Positions 1 to 9,299 of a stretch of 64,000 nucleotides of DNA are shown in pieces. The stretch is from Ignavibacteriales bacterium (GTDB taxonomy: Bacteria; Bacteroidota; Ignavibacteria; Ignavibacteriales; Ignavibacteriaceae), in assembly GCA_016707285.1 (NCBI GenBank), contig JADJIA010000001.1:186001-250000 (forward strand), written 5' to 3'. The notes beneath the pieces are model-generated. The model made no database searches and was not told the origin of the DNA. It saw nothing but the letters and a program-made list of their open reading frames with translations. The position numbers and the translations under genes were made by a program. Position 1 is the first letter of the stretch. Each line of letters opens with the position of its first letter.

Positions 1-1
1 A

Positions 2-220
2 GTGTTCACAATTGCCGCCGGAGCATTTGATGTAAACTTTGTTATGTTTATGATTGCATCCATCGTCAGCCGTGGTGCAAGATTTTTTCTTGTCGCAACC
101 CTGCTCTGGAAATTTGGCGAACCAATCAAAGCATTTATCGATAAATATTTTGATTGGCTGGCTATCGGTTTTACACTTCTCCTCATTGGTGGATTTGTTG
201 TAATAAAATTGATTTTATAA
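2..220 (+). CDS. YqaA/DedA-like membrane protein, C-terminal end (partial)
   Basis: The reading frame is open to the left edge, so this is the 3' end of a longer gene and the GTG at base 2 is unlikely to be the real start. The visible 72 residues contain an Arg-containing segment (SRGARFFLVATLLWKFG), a short loop with FIDKYFDWL, and a final hydrophobic helix ending in IKLIL. This pattern resembles the C-terminus of the SNARE-associated/VTT (DedA-like, YqaA) inner-membrane proteins, which are linked to lipid or ion handling in the cytoplasmic membrane. The family call rests on the C-terminal pattern only; the conserved VTT core lies outside the window. Confidence 0.6.
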   Translation: MFTIAAGAFDVNFVMFMIASIVSRGARFFLVATLLWKFGEPIKAFIDKYFDWLAIGFTLLLIGGFVVIKLIL

Positions 221-300
221 CAGGTTAATTTACAGAAACCTGCGCTTAAACCACATATTATTGGCTTTAATTTTTACTTGAATGTGAAATTTTTATTTCG

Positions 301-334
301 CTACTCCGATACTTTGCTACTCTGATACTTTAAA
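301..334. repeat. Short tandem direct repeat
   Basis: Two near-identical copies of a 16-base unit of the form CTACTC(C/T)GATACTTTG lie side by side just before the terminator. They look like slippage-derived low-complexity DNA, similar in style to the degenerate block near 33770-33960. No function is evident. Confidence 0.5.
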
Positions 335-365
335 ATAAAAAAAGACTCCCTCTTTCGAAGGAGTC
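334..365 (-). terminator. Rho-independent terminator of the T9SS protein gene
   Basis: Read on the minus strand, GACTCC and GGAGTC (344-349 with 360-365) form a hairpin followed by a run of seven T (complement of 337-343). It lies about 30 bases after the stop codon at 397 and would end the receptor/T9SS transcript. Confidence 0.8.
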
Positions 366-396
366 CCTTGGTCGAAGTATTGTTGAAAAGAGGAAA

Positions 397-1980
397 CTAT
401 TTCAACAAGCTCATTTTACGGGTGATTTTAACAGCACCTGATTCAAGAGTATAAATATACATGCCGCTCGAGAGGCTGCTCGCATCAAAATTTGCAACAA
501 AACTGCCAGCTGACATATAACCATTAACCAATTCAGCGACCTGTTGCCCAAGAACATTATAAACTGAAAGTTTCACATTTCCGGGTTCAGCAACAGTAAA
601 ACTAATTTTGGTTGACGGGTTGAACGGGTTAGGATAATTCTGCGAAAGTTCAAATTTTACAGGAATTTCTGAACCCGACTCCTGCACAGAAGTTGGTGCG
701 TCAAATCTTGCCCATCCTGATGTCCAATCGGTAGTTCCAAAAGCTCCTCTGAAGGTAGCTGTCTGATCGAAAAATCCATCCGCAGGAGGAACAACTCCAC
801 CTGTGAGCAAAGGTGAACCTGCTTGAAGTGTGGCTTTTGGCGATGAACTATTAAATGGATCTACCATCTGTATATCAGCGGCAGATGTAAATATTGCACT
901 GTTCATGGTTGTAGTAAACCATGTATTGATATTAAATGTATTATTTGATCTTGCTGTATCGAGAGATTTTGTTGTCTGCGCTACAACAGAGTTTTTTACG
1001 AACATACTTCCGTTTACTGCGCCATTGATGGTTCCAAGGTTCTCGAGAAGTATGCCGGTTGGCCAACCAACTATTACAGCATTGTTAATTTTATTTTGTG
1101 AATTTCTTCTGAGGTGCATGCCTCTTTTATAATTTGAGTTAATACTTGCTCCGGTCTGGCTGATTGGACCGATTAGAGAAACATTAAACCACTCGGGGGA
1201 TGTAAGAGGGGTATTGTTTGAGCCTGTTCCATCGTTATCAGATTCGAATCCGTTTGAACCTGACTGATCTGCTATAGCAGGATCGCGGAAGGAAACAAGG
1301 AACTGAAGTTTTCCACTGTAACCAAAATCGGTATCAAAATCATCATCCCATCCTTTATAGGCGATGAGATGTTTTGCGTTAACATTTCCACCAAAAAACT
1401 CAAATGAGTCGTCACCTGAATAACTGACCTGAATATAGTCAAGCACGGTACCTCTTCCAACTCCACCACATGTAAGACCGTTGATCTCATTATTCTGGCT
1501 GAAAGCGATACCGGGGTATTCGATCCTGACATATCTTAGTACACCGCTGTTATCATCGGCATTGCTTCCACCGTATGTATCACCGGGACCTTCAATTGCT
1601 GTGGTTCCACCCGGGATATTTATTGGTGCATTTCCAAGTAAAATGATTCCACCCCAGTCACCATAAGTTGGAGGTCTGCTGGCGCCTGGTTTTGTGAACT
1701 CTGAAGTGAAAACGATTGGTGAATTTTGTGTTCCTTCGGCTATCACTTTTCCGCCCGGTTTAACGATCAGGGTACCCTGTGTTGCATTTTCACCGTAAAT
1801 TATTGTTCCGGGCTCAATCGTAAGAGTTGCTCCGGAGTTCACTCTCACAAAACCTGAAAGTAGATAAGAATTGTTTGCGGTAAGAGTAGTATTAGTTGTA
1901 ATATCTCCCTGCAATACAGTTTGAGCATTTAAGCTCATTGCAAGAGCGAGGGTAAATATAACAGTTAAGACTTTAGACAT
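397..1980 (-). CDS. T9SS-secreted protein with beta-helix-like body
   Basis: Signal peptide at residues 1-20 (ending SLNAQ). The body begins with a segment rich in short beta-strand repeats (SGFVRVNSGATLTIEPGTII, then GGKVIAEGT and FTSEF), the pattern of right-handed parallel beta-helix/pectate-lyase-like folds. Residues about 445-527 are a type A T9SS sorting domain: a NYPNPFNPSTKI motif, a VYNVLGQQV strand and a terminal KMSLLK. The protein should therefore be exported by type IX secretion and either anchored on the surface or released. It lies 14 bases downstream of a TonB-dependent receptor and ends at a terminator, so the two form one transcription unit. The likely role is as surface partner of that receptor; the ligand is unknown. 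The Pho-box-like element upstream of the receptor suggests phosphate control (inference). Confidence 0.85.
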   Translation of the reverse strand: MSKVLTVIFTLALAMSLNAQTVLQGDITTNTTLTANNSYLLSGFVRVNSGATLTIEPGTIIYGENATQGTLIVKPGGKVIAEGTQNSPIVFTSEFTKPGASRPPTYGDWGGIILLGNAPINIPGGTTAIEGPGDTYGGSNADDNSGVLRYVRIEYPGIAFSQNNEINGLTCGGVGRGTVLDYIQVSYSGDDSFEFFGGNVNAKHLIAYKGWDDDFDTDFGYSGKLQFLVSFRDPAIADQSGSNGFESDNDGTGSNNTPLTSPEWFNVSLIGPISQTGASINSNYKRGMHLRRNSQNKINNAVIVGWPTGILLENLGTINGAVNGSMFVKNSVVAQTTKSLDTARSNNTFNINTWFTTTMNSAIFTSAADIQMVDPFNSSSPKATLQAGSPLLTGGVVPPADGFFDQTATFRGAFGTTDWTSGWARFDAPTSVQESGSEIPVKFELSQNYPNPFNPSTKISFTVAEPGNVKLSVYNVLGQQVAELVNGYMSAGSFVANFDASSLSSGMYIYTLESGAVKITRKMSLLK

Positions 1981-1994
1981 GTTGCCTCTATTAT

Positions 1995-4787
1995 TTATTG
2001 GTTGTTTGAATTAAAACTTGTACGAAACTCCAAGTGACAAATCACTCCCTTTTTAATTCGCAGTGCAGTCTTGTCTCCTCCGGGAGCTCTCTGGATATAG
2101 AGATAATCTTGTGAAAGAATATCTCTCACTACAAATTTGATGGTGAGTGAACTAAATAATTTTTTTGAAATTGAAAAGTCAACCTGATCTCTCGGCATCT
2201 CGATTACATCACCAAGACCGCCAAATCCAACTTTATCAATCTTTTGACCAACTTTATTATAAACTAATGATGCAGAAAGGCCATTTTCATATCCGTCATA
2301 ATAGAGGCCTGAGTTAAAAACATATTCAGCTTGTCCCTGCATTGGTCTTTTTGTTTCCTGATAAGTGGAACCGTTGGATGAAGCCGCCTGATCAAATTCA
2401 ACATCTGACTTTATTAAACTGATATTACCGGAGAAAGAAAGTTCATTTAAGATTGGAGATATAAAATCGAGTGACTTCCTGATCTCCATCTCAATACCAT
2501 AATTATTTGCTGTTTTAGCGTTTTTGAAAGATCTTATTGGCTCAAACGAAGATGAAGGAAGAAATACCTGCTCAATAGGATCATTAAATTGTTTGTAAAA
2601 AAAGCTGACAGCAATCAGATCGGAGGCTCTTTGTGGATAAAACTCGTATCTAAAATCAAAATTATTAATCAAAGATCTTTTTAGATCAACATTTCCTTGA
2701 ACTATTTCATTTTGAATAAAATCGTAATAACTGAATGGTGCAAGTTCGCGGAACTCCGGTCTTGCGAGCGTTTTCGAGAAAGCCGCTCTAACATTCATAT
2801 TGTTTGTCGGCTGCCATGTAAGTGTGATAGCCGGTAAAACATCATGATATTCAGGGGATATTTTTACATCAGCATTTGTAAGCGATTTTGAGCTTAAATC
2901 CTGTTTTGAATATTCATATCGAACACCGGTATTAACTTTGATGTTGTCGAGTAGTGTAAAATCCAAAGCAACATAAGTGCCAGTTACATTCTGACTTGAA
3001 ACATAAGAGTCAGATGGTTTTGTTATTTCGGTAATTTCAATGAAGTTTGGAGCAAAATTTTCAGAGACAAATATCTCATCAACAGAACCCATCAGAATGC
3101 TGTCTTTTTTTTCAAAATTACCACCCGGTTTGTTCTTAAAACCAAAACTTCTTGCGTCAAAAATTCTGTCCTTAAAATCGATTGCAAAGCCGGTTTTAAT
3201 CGAAGGAAGTGAAGGATCTTCAAAAGGAGTGAATGTAAGATCGAGACTCACACCTTTGTTTTTATCGAGCAACTTACCAAAATATCTGGTTGCAAGACTC
3301 TGATCAAGCTGGAATCTAAGTGGTTGTTCCTCATCCAACGGCTTCGAGTAAAGATATCTTCTTGCGTCGGGTTCATCTCTTTCAGACTGTGCAAAGTTTG
3401 CATTCCACTCTATCTTTAACCCGTTTAACAGTTCAACAAAATGTTCACCGATTAATTGGGTGGAAAAGAGATTCCTCGTTACATATCGGAGCGAAGTTTG
3501 ATCACGGAAGTCAGGATTATAATAGTATGGTCCTGAATAATGTGTAACCTCATCGTCAGCATTCTGATTATAGAGATTTTTAAGACTTATTTTGTTGTTA
3601 AGACCTATGCGGTAAGAGAAATTCAGTAATCCCCCCATCATCACTGAATTTCTGTAGTTATTACCGCTGTATTCATATCTCGGACCATCAAAAGTGTAGT
3701 TGTTTCTTTCAATTTCCTGTGACTCATTTGAATTTGAATAAGTTACTGAAGCTATATATCCAAGTATGTGATCTTCAAAGAGATTATATTTGTCACCAAA
3801 TGATAAATTCAGACTGCTGTTAACGGGCATACTTGTTTTTTCAGTAGCCCATTTATTGCTGAATGATCTTCCAACTTCCTGTAGAAATGCAGGATCATTT
3901 GAAAGCAGTTTCCCCGATGGAACAATCGAAGGAAGCGACCTTGTGCCGTCATCGTTTGCCAACCATCTTCTCCCACCCGAGTAGGTTAGGGCATCTTTAC
4001 CTGTGCCAAATGTGTTGTAAGATGAAGACATCCCAAAATTGACAAAAAACTTGTCAGGGAATTCAATGGTTTTAATTTGAACGAGTCCACCCGAAAAGTC
4101 AGCAGGTTTGTCAGGTGAAAATGTTTTAGAGGTGATGATACTCTCAATAAGATTTGCAGGGAAAATATCGTAAGAGAAACTTTTCTTTTCGGGTTCGGTG
4201 CTCGGAAGGTTTGCACCATTAAGAAGTGTGTTATTGTATCTATCCCCAACTCCTCTGATATAAGCAAATTTACCGTCGCTAATAGTAACACCGGTCATTT
4301 TTTTAAGAACATCAGTGCCATCTGAACTGTTTGTTTTGCTGATCATGTCGCCGGAAATTCCGTCAATAATGTCAAGTGAGTTCTTTTGGTTTTTTACTAA
4401 ACTTGCATCCGAGTTCTGAAGTGCTTCAGCGGTAACCACTACTTCTTGCATGGTTTGTGCAGAACTTTCAAGTGCCACATCAATCCTTGTGGTTTCGCCT
4501 GACTTCACTTCTACCGTTTCTACCCTAAGTGGATTATAAGAGATGTATGTGAATTTAAGATTGTACTTCCCGATTGGAAGATTTTTAATTGAATAATTAC
4601 CATCAAGATCTGCAGTTGCTCCAAATCTTGTTCCCTCAACGATGACATTTGCCCCGGTGAGAATTTCATTTCCGGTTTTCCCAAGAATTTTTCCTGAGAT
4701 CGTACCTGTCTGTGAATAAACTATTGAACTTAAAATTGTTATAAAAGCTAAAAGCTTCATAATCCTGTGGTCTGTTGAACGAAACAT
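1995..4787 (-). CDS. TonB-dependent receptor with carboxypeptidase-like N-terminal domain
   Basis: The 930-residue outer-membrane receptor has an N-terminal signal, a carboxypeptidase-regulatory-like beta-sandwich (about residues 30-110: SGKILGKTGNEILTGANV, DLDGNYSIKNLPIGKYNL), a TonB-box-like segment (QEVVVTAEAL), a plug domain (KKMTGVTISDGKFAYIRGVGDRYNNTLLNG split across about 160-195) and a long C-terminal barrel ending in an aromatic-rich strand (LEFRTSF). It moves a ligand across the outer membrane using energy from TonB-ExbB-ExbD. The first ATG has a good ribosome site (GAGG five bases upstream), so it is preferred over the ATG ten codons in, although the latter would give a more classical signal peptide. 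It is followed directly by a T9SS protein gene. The plug subtype is the 'IRGVGDRYNNT' kind seen in receptors of unknown substrate. Confidence 0.93.
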   Translation of the reverse strand: MFRSTDHRIMKLLAFITILSSIVYSQTGTISGKILGKTGNEILTGANVIVEGTRFGATADLDGNYSIKNLPIGKYNLKFTYISYNPLRVETVEVKSGETTRIDVALESSAQTMQEVVVTAEALQNSDASLVKNQKNSLDIIDGISGDMISKTNSSDGTDVLKKMTGVTISDGKFAYIRGVGDRYNNTLLNGANLPSTEPEKKSFSYDIFPANLIESIITSKTFSPDKPADFSGGLVQIKTIEFPDKFFVNFGMSSSYNTFGTGKDALTYSGGRRWLANDDGTRSLPSIVPSGKLLSNDPAFLQEVGRSFSNKWATEKTSMPVNSSLNLSFGDKYNLFEDHILGYIASVTYSNSNESQEIERNNYTFDGPRYEYSGNNYRNSVMMGGLLNFSYRIGLNNKISLKNLYNQNADDEVTHYSGPYYYNPDFRDQTSLRYVTRNLFSTQLIGEHFVELLNGLKIEWNANFAQSERDEPDARRYLYSKPLDEEQPLRFQLDQSLATRYFGKLLDKNKGVSLDLTFTPFEDPSLPSIKTGFAIDFKDRIFDARSFGFKNKPGGNFEKKDSILMGSVDEIFVSENFAPNFIEITEITKPSDSYVSSQNVTGTYVALDFTLLDNIKVNTGVRYEYSKQDLSSKSLTNADVKISPEYHDVLPAITLTWQPTNNMNVRAAFSKTLARPEFRELAPFSYYDFIQNEIVQGNVDLKRSLINNFDFRYEFYPQRASDLIAVSFFYKQFNDPIEQVFLPSSSFEPIRSFKNAKTANNYGIEMEIRKSLDFISPILNELSFSGNISLIKSDVEFDQAASSNGSTYQETKRPMQGQAEYVFNSGLYYDGYENGLSASLVYNKVGQKIDKVGFGGLGDVIEMPRDQVDFSISKKLFSSLTIKFVVRDILSQDYLYIQRAPGGDKTALRIKKGVICHLEFRTSFNSNNQ

Positions 4788-4834
4788 TTTTTCCTCATAT
4801 TTTTTTTCTTCGACGCTCCAAATTTCGCCTTCGA

Positions 4835-4853
4835 ATGTTAAGTTAATGTTAAG
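4835..4853 (-). promoter_or_regulatory. Pho-box-like tandem direct repeat
   Basis: On the minus strand the 8-mer CTTAACAT occurs twice, separated by TAA, giving an exact 11-base period. PhoB/PhoP-family regulators bind such tandem repeats (TTAACA-type in Bacillus, CTTAACCT-N3-CTTAACCT in cyanobacteria). It lies about 48 bases before the start of the TonB-dependent receptor and within the divergent region shared with nadE. The match is by eye; no regulator gene is in the window. Confidence 0.5.
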
Positions 4854-4982
4854 GCAACTTTATCTATATGTTAAATCAGTTTTTACAAACTGCTCTTGTT
4901 TTACCGAAGCAATCTCCCCTCCCGCTACTCACTATCTTCCAATTATTTATATTGCATGTTCTATTAAAAAAAAATTGGTACA

Positions 4983-6626
4983 ATGAAAATTGCAGTTTGT
5001 CAGATTAATCCGGTAATAGGAGATATCAACGGAAACAAAGAGAAGATATTAAAGGGGTATCAGAAGGCAACCGAGGATGGAGCAGATATTGCTGTCTTTC
5101 CGGAACTTTCACTGACGGGCTACCCGCCTCTCGATTTTGTTGAGAAAAAGGCTTTCAGAGTAAAAGTCAATAAAGCAAATCTTGAGTTGGCAGCAGCAAC
5201 AAATGCAAAAACAGCATTAATCTTTGGCTCAATTACCGAGTTTGAAGACAATGTTGGTACCAACATCGAAAACAGTTCTCTTTTTTGCATCGAGGGTAAA
5301 ATTTCTGTTATTCAGAATAAATCGCTAATCCCCAACTACGATGTATTTGACGAGGTTCGCTATTTTGAAGCAGCATCCGAGGTAAAAGTATTTGAATTCC
5401 GTGGCGAAACCATTGGATTATCGGTTTGTGAAGATATTTGGAACGATGAAGACTATTGGAAAAAAAGGATGTACCCCGTCGATCCTGTTAAAAAACAGAT
5501 CGAAAAAGGGGCAACTCTCCTAATAAATATCTCCGCCAGTCCATATTCATACGGAAAAAGAAAAGCGCGTTATAAAATGCTTTCCACACTTACAAAACAG
5601 GATAATGTAAAACTTGTTTATACCTGCTGTGCCGCCGCACAAACAGAATTGATTTTTGATGGTGCAAGCATGTGTTTTGATGAAGAAGGTAATCTCGCCA
5701 GACTGGGGAAAACATTTTGTGAAGATTATTTTATATTTGACACAGATATCAAATATCCACCAATTTTAACGGTTGAATCCTCTTTTGAGGAAGAGGTTCA
5801 TAATGCCCTAATTTTCGGACTAAAAGATTACTGCAACAAACTTAATTTCAAATCTGTTTGTCTCGGATTAAGCGGGGGTATTGATTCAGCGATTGTTGCA
5901 TATTTTGCAGTGAAGGCGTTGGACAAAGAGAGTGTTTATGTTACACTAATGCCATCCGAGTTTTCTTCAGAGGGAAGCATTGCCGATTCTCTGAAACTTG
6001 TTGAAAATCTGGGCATCAAACACAATATAATTCCTATTCAACCTGTGTTTGAAACTGTAAAACAGATGCTTGATCCTCTGTTTAATAATAAACCCGAAGA
6101 TGTTACCGAAGAAAACATGCAGTCCCGCATCAGAGGGCTCTACATGATGGCAATCAGTAATAAATTCAATCACCTCCTTGTAACTACAGGAAATAAATCT
6201 GAACTTGCCACGGGTTATGCCACCCTCTACGGTGACATGTGTGGTGGACTTGCCATAATCGGCGATGTTTATAAAACAGATGTTTACAGGTTGTGTGAAT
6301 TTATAAACAGGGATGAGGAAATTCTGCCAAGGGAGATCATTGATAAGGTGCCCTCTGCAGAACTTAGGCCCAATCAGACGGATCAGGATTCTCTTCCACC
6401 TTATCCTGTTCTCGATAAAATTTTAAGAATGTATCTGGAAGAAAACAAGGAGCTCGATGAGATAGCTCCCGGGATTGGCGATAGAGAGCTCGTTAAGAAG
6501 ATGCTCAATCTCGTTGATCGTAATGAATTTAAGCGTAAACAGGGGGCTCCTGTTTTGCGCGTTTCTAATAAAGCTTTTGGTTACGGTAGAAGATTCCCAA
6601 TAGTTCAAAGATGGAGTAGAGAATGA
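4983..6626 (+). CDS. nadE: Glutamine-hydrolysing NAD+ synthase
   Basis: Cytosolic enzyme that makes NAD+ from deamido-NAD+ (nicotinic acid adenine dinucleotide), using ATP and ammonia released from glutamine; last step of NAD biosynthesis. Residues 1 to about 260 are a nitrilase-type glutaminase domain with the Glu-Lys-Cys triad visible as E41 (FPELSLTGYPP), K113 (QNKSLIPNY) and C149 (SVCEDIW). Residues about 270-547 are the synthetase domain with the ATP pyrophosphatase P-loop SGGIDS (297-302), the TTGNKSE segment and the C-terminal GYGRRFPI signature. The length of 547 residues fits the two-domain bacterial enzyme. The stop overlaps the start of dsbD by four bases (ATGA), indicating co-translation. 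It is divergent from the receptor gene at 4787. Confidence 0.97.
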   Translation: MKIAVCQINPVIGDINGNKEKILKGYQKATEDGADIAVFPELSLTGYPPLDFVEKKAFRVKVNKANLELAAATNAKTALIFGSITEFEDNVGTNIENSSLFCIEGKISVIQNKSLIPNYDVFDEVRYFEAASEVKVFEFRGETIGLSVCEDIWNDEDYWKKRMYPVDPVKKQIEKGATLLINISASPYSYGKRKARYKMLSTLTKQDNVKLVYTCCAAAQTELIFDGASMCFDEEGNLARLGKTFCEDYFIFDTDIKYPPILTVESSFEEEVHNALIFGLKDYCNKLNFKSVCLGLSGGIDSAIVAYFAVKALDKESVYVTLMPSEFSSEGSIADSLKLVENLGIKHNIIPIQPVFETVKQMLDPLFNNKPEDVTEENMQSRIRGLYMMAISNKFNHLLVTTGNKSELATGYATLYGDMCGGLAIIGDVYKTDVYRLCEFINRDEEILPREIIDKVPSAELRPNQTDQDSLPPYPVLDKILRMYLEENKELDEIAPGIGDRELVKKMLNLVDRNEFKRKQGAPVLRVSNKAFGYGRRFPIVQRWSRE

Positions 6627-8545
6627 TGTATTTGAAGTCAATAATCCCGGTAATTGCCGTTTTACTCTCCTTTACAGCTTCGGCTCAATTTGGAGGTGGA
6701 GATAAGTTGTCGCTTGAAACAGCCCAACTTTCGAGAGATATTGTTAAACCCGGCGATGAGATCAGAATTGCAGTGAAAGCCGCGGTTGATCAGGGATATC
6801 ATGTTAATTCGAACAAACCGAAAGAAGATTTTTTAATTCCCACTTCCCTCTCCATCACCTCAACGAACGGGATAAAAAATACCGGGATTGTATATCCTAA
6901 ATCGAAGGATTACACTTTTGCATTCTCCGATAAACCTGTTTCCGTTTTTGAAGGGAATTTTACAATTTTTGCAAAGGTCAGAGTTCCTGAGAACCTGAAA
7001 CCGGGGAATTATAAACTTACACTTACTGTGGAATATCAGGCTTGTAACGACGAAACCTGTTTGCCTCCAAACTCCGCAACCTCCACTGTGACAATTAAGG
7101 TTGGAACAAAAGAATCCGTTGTAACTGAGCTTAACGCAGGTCTTTTTGCCTCTTCAGGATTGGGATATAACGATAAATCCATGGGTGAGGATGCAATTAA
7201 GGATTCAATTAAAAAAGCTGATGCTGAAAAAGATTCACTTGCAAAACTTGACAGTCTAAAAGCTCTCGAAGATTCTGCTTCTTCACAACTTGAATCATAT
7301 GATACAAAAGATTCTGCGGCTGTTTCTTCATCAGATGATGGCGATATCTCCTCTACGCTCGAAAAAAGTGGACTTCTTTTTTCACTTCTGTTTGTCTTTT
7401 TGGGTGGACTTGCCCTCAACCTGACTCCATGTGTTTATCCCCTTATTCCTATTACTATTGGTTATTTTGGTGGACAGGCAGAAGGCAAAACCTCACGCCT
7501 CGCCATGATGGGATTCCTTTATGTTATGGGTATTGCTCTTACTTATTCCCTTATCGGTGTGATTACAGCACTGACGGGTGGAATTCTTGGATCGCTGCTT
7601 CAGGAGTGGTATGTACTCGTGCTAATCTCCGGAATTTTTGTTGCTCTTGCACTTTCACAGTTTGGATTTTATGAGTTTAAACTTCCCGACTCCCTTGTAA
7701 ATAAGGCAGGTGGAGCAAAAACAGGGCTCTACGGTGCGTTTTTTATGGGTCTAACCATGGGAATCGTGGCTGCTCCATGTATTGGACCTTTTGTTTTGGG
7801 ACTTGTCACCTATGTTGCCAAACTTGGTGATGTACTCACTGGATTCCTCCTCTTCTTTTTCCTTGCCGTGGGGTTGGGAACTCCTTATTTTGTTCTTGCA
7901 CTCTTTTCCGGCAAAATCAAGGCTCTCCCAAGAGCCGGTATGTGGATGGAAGGAATCAAACATATCTTTGGTGTGATAATGATTGGTATGGCAATCTATT
8001 TTGTTTTACCACTTTTGCCAAAAGAATGGTCGGGATATCTGTTGCCTGTTTACATAATTATTTCAGTTCCCTATCTGGCAATTTTTGATCCACTTGATGC
8101 CAAAATGAAAGCATTCAGGATATTTAAGTATGCACTTTCTGTGGTGTTCATTGGACTTGCAGTTTGGTGGTTCCCTGCAAACACTTCTGCTGAAACCGGA
8201 GGCAAAGTAAAATTTGAAGCCTATTCAGATTCCACTTTTCAGGCAGCCAAAGGGCAAAAGAAAATCATTATCGACTTTTATGCCGACTGGTGCATCCCCT
8301 GTAAAGAACTTGACGCAATGACCTTTGTTGATCCTAATGTAGTTGCAGCCAGCAAAGATTTTGTGAGTCTTAAAGCTGATTTAACCAAATCCGGCGACGC
8401 ACTCAGTAAAAAACTCACAACCGATTTTAACATCAAAGGTGTTCCAACCGTCCTCATCTTCAACGAAAAAGGTGAAGAAGTTTACCGCCTCACCGGTTTC
8501 GTAAACGGAGAAGAATTCCTGAAACTGATGAAAAAAGCGAACTAA
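6623..8545 (+). CDS. dsbD: Thiol:disulfide interchange protein DsbD
   Basis: Inner-membrane protein that carries electrons from cytoplasmic thioredoxin to periplasmic thiol proteins (cytochrome c maturation, disulfide isomerisation). All three modules are present: a periplasmic N-terminal domain after a signal peptide (residues 1-22) with C141 and C146 (QACNDETCLPP); an eight-helix membrane domain (about 250-515) with the redox pair C270 (NLTPCVYPL) and C386 (AAPCIGPF); and a C-terminal thioredoxin domain with WCIPC (C557, C560). A linker at about 185-245 is rich in Asp, Ser and Lys and has no recognised fold. Start: ATGATG, the first overlapping the nadE stop. A strong terminator follows. 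Confidence 0.96.
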   Translation: MMYLKSIIPVIAVLLSFTASAQFGGGDKLSLETAQLSRDIVKPGDEIRIAVKAAVDQGYHVNSNKPKEDFLIPTSLSITSTNGIKNTGIVYPKSKDYTFAFSDKPVSVFEGNFTIFAKVRVPENLKPGNYKLTLTVEYQACNDETCLPPNSATSTVTIKVGTKESVVTELNAGLFASSGLGYNDKSMGEDAIKDSIKKADAEKDSLAKLDSLKALEDSASSQLESYDTKDSAAVSSSDDGDISSTLEKSGLLFSLLFVFLGGLALNLTPCVYPLIPITIGYFGGQAEGKTSRLAMMGFLYVMGIALTYSLIGVITALTGGILGSLLQEWYVLVLISGIFVALALSQFGFYEFKLPDSLVNKAGGAKTGLYGAFFMGLTMGIVAAPCIGPFVLGLVTYVAKLGDVLTGFLLFFFLAVGLGTPYFVLALFSGKIKALPRAGMWMEGIKHIFGVIMIGMAIYFVLPLLPKEWSGYLLPVYIIISVPYLAIFDPLDAKMKAFRIFKYALSVVFIGLAVWWFPANTSAETGGKVKFEAYSDSTFQAAKGQKKIIIDFYADWCIPCKELDAMTFVDPNVVAASKDFVSLKADLTKSGDALSKKLTTDFNIKGVPTVLIFNEKGEEVYRLTGFVNGEEFLKLMKKAN

Positions 8546-8586
8546 TGCAGTAATTCAATAATGCAATAATGCAGTAATATTTTTAA

Positions 8587-8614
8587 GGCTGTCTATAACT
8601 GGCAGCCTTTTTTT
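8587..8614 (+). terminator. Rho-independent terminator after dsbD
   Basis: A seven-base-pair stem (GGCTGTC with GGCAGCC, one G-T pair), loop TATAACT, followed by seven T. It begins 42 bases after the dsbD stop and should end the nadE-dsbD transcript. Confidence 0.9.
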
Positions 8615-8764
8615 GTTGTGTCATTGATACATTAATAGCAATTGTCTGAATCAGGATTTCCCAGATTAAAGGATTTGCAGGACAACAGCCGTAAGAGTGA
8701 GGAGAGGTAATCGTCCCGATTGCCATCTGCAATACGAATTGATAAATTGGGAACCTCACAAACT

Positions 8765-9235
8765 TGCTTCCCCGGAGGGGTCACCTCTGGGTAGAATTGT
8801 CCAAAATATTAAGAATTTGGCCCCGGATGGGGTCATGTGTGGGTGAAGAGGGGGGGGGGGGGGGGGGGGGGGGGGGGTAGGAATGTATGGATCGAATAAA
8901 CCCAAATGCATTGCACGATTCAACATGCAAAAATATGTGGTAAATCCCGAAATGCCTATTGCCCCGGATGGGGTAAAGTAGGGATAGCATTCTCCAACAT
9001 ATGAAGAATTTGGCCCCGGATGGGGTAAAGTATGGGTAGAAAATGCAAACCAGCCCAAATGCCATTGTCCCCGGCAACATTTTCCAACATATGAAGAATT
9101 TGGCCCCGGATGGGGTCACCTCTGGGTAGAATTGTCCAAAATATTAAGAATTTGGCCCCGGAGGGGTCACCTCTGGGTAGAATTGTCCAAAATATTAAGA
9201 ATTTGCCCCGGAGGGGTCACCTTTGGATAGAATTA
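8765..9235. repeat. Block of ~51-bp repeats with CCCCGGA(T)GGGG cores
   Basis: This gene-free stretch holds at least seven copies of a short palindromic core, CCCCGGAGGGG or CCCCGGATGGGG, at 8770, 8821, 8962, 9014, 9104, 9156 and 9206. Adjacent copies are 50-52 bases apart. The core is followed by TCACCTCTGGGTAGAATTG or a diverged AAAGTATGGGTAGAAAATG arm and then an AT-rich arm (CAAAATATTAAGAATTTGG or CCAACATATGAAGAATTTGG). One unit is interrupted by a long G run. Frames across it on the minus strand encode only repetitive and poly-proline peptides, so no protein is called. It resembles the intergenic palindromic repeat families common in Bacteroidetes. Confidence 0.9.
8850..8877. repeat. 28-base G homopolymer
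   Basis: An uninterrupted run of 28 G on the plus strand sits inside the second repeat unit. Such a run can form G-quadruplexes, is prone to slippage and is hard to sequence, so its exact length is doubtful. Confidence 0.9.
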
Positions 9236-9299
9236 TTAATCCTGATCTATTAAAATCTTATATTGCAGAGGTATTTTTGATTCTTTAATGCGGTATTAA

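Noticed and set aside
7036..7419. 127-codon Ser-rich minus-strand frame inside dsbD
   Set aside because: Antisense of the Asp/Ser/Lys linker of DsbD; no ribosome site.
8756..9119. Two minus-strand reading frames encoding proline-rich, repetitive peptides
   Set aside because: They translate the repeat units and the G run (poly-Pro); no start signal, no family and no coding bias.
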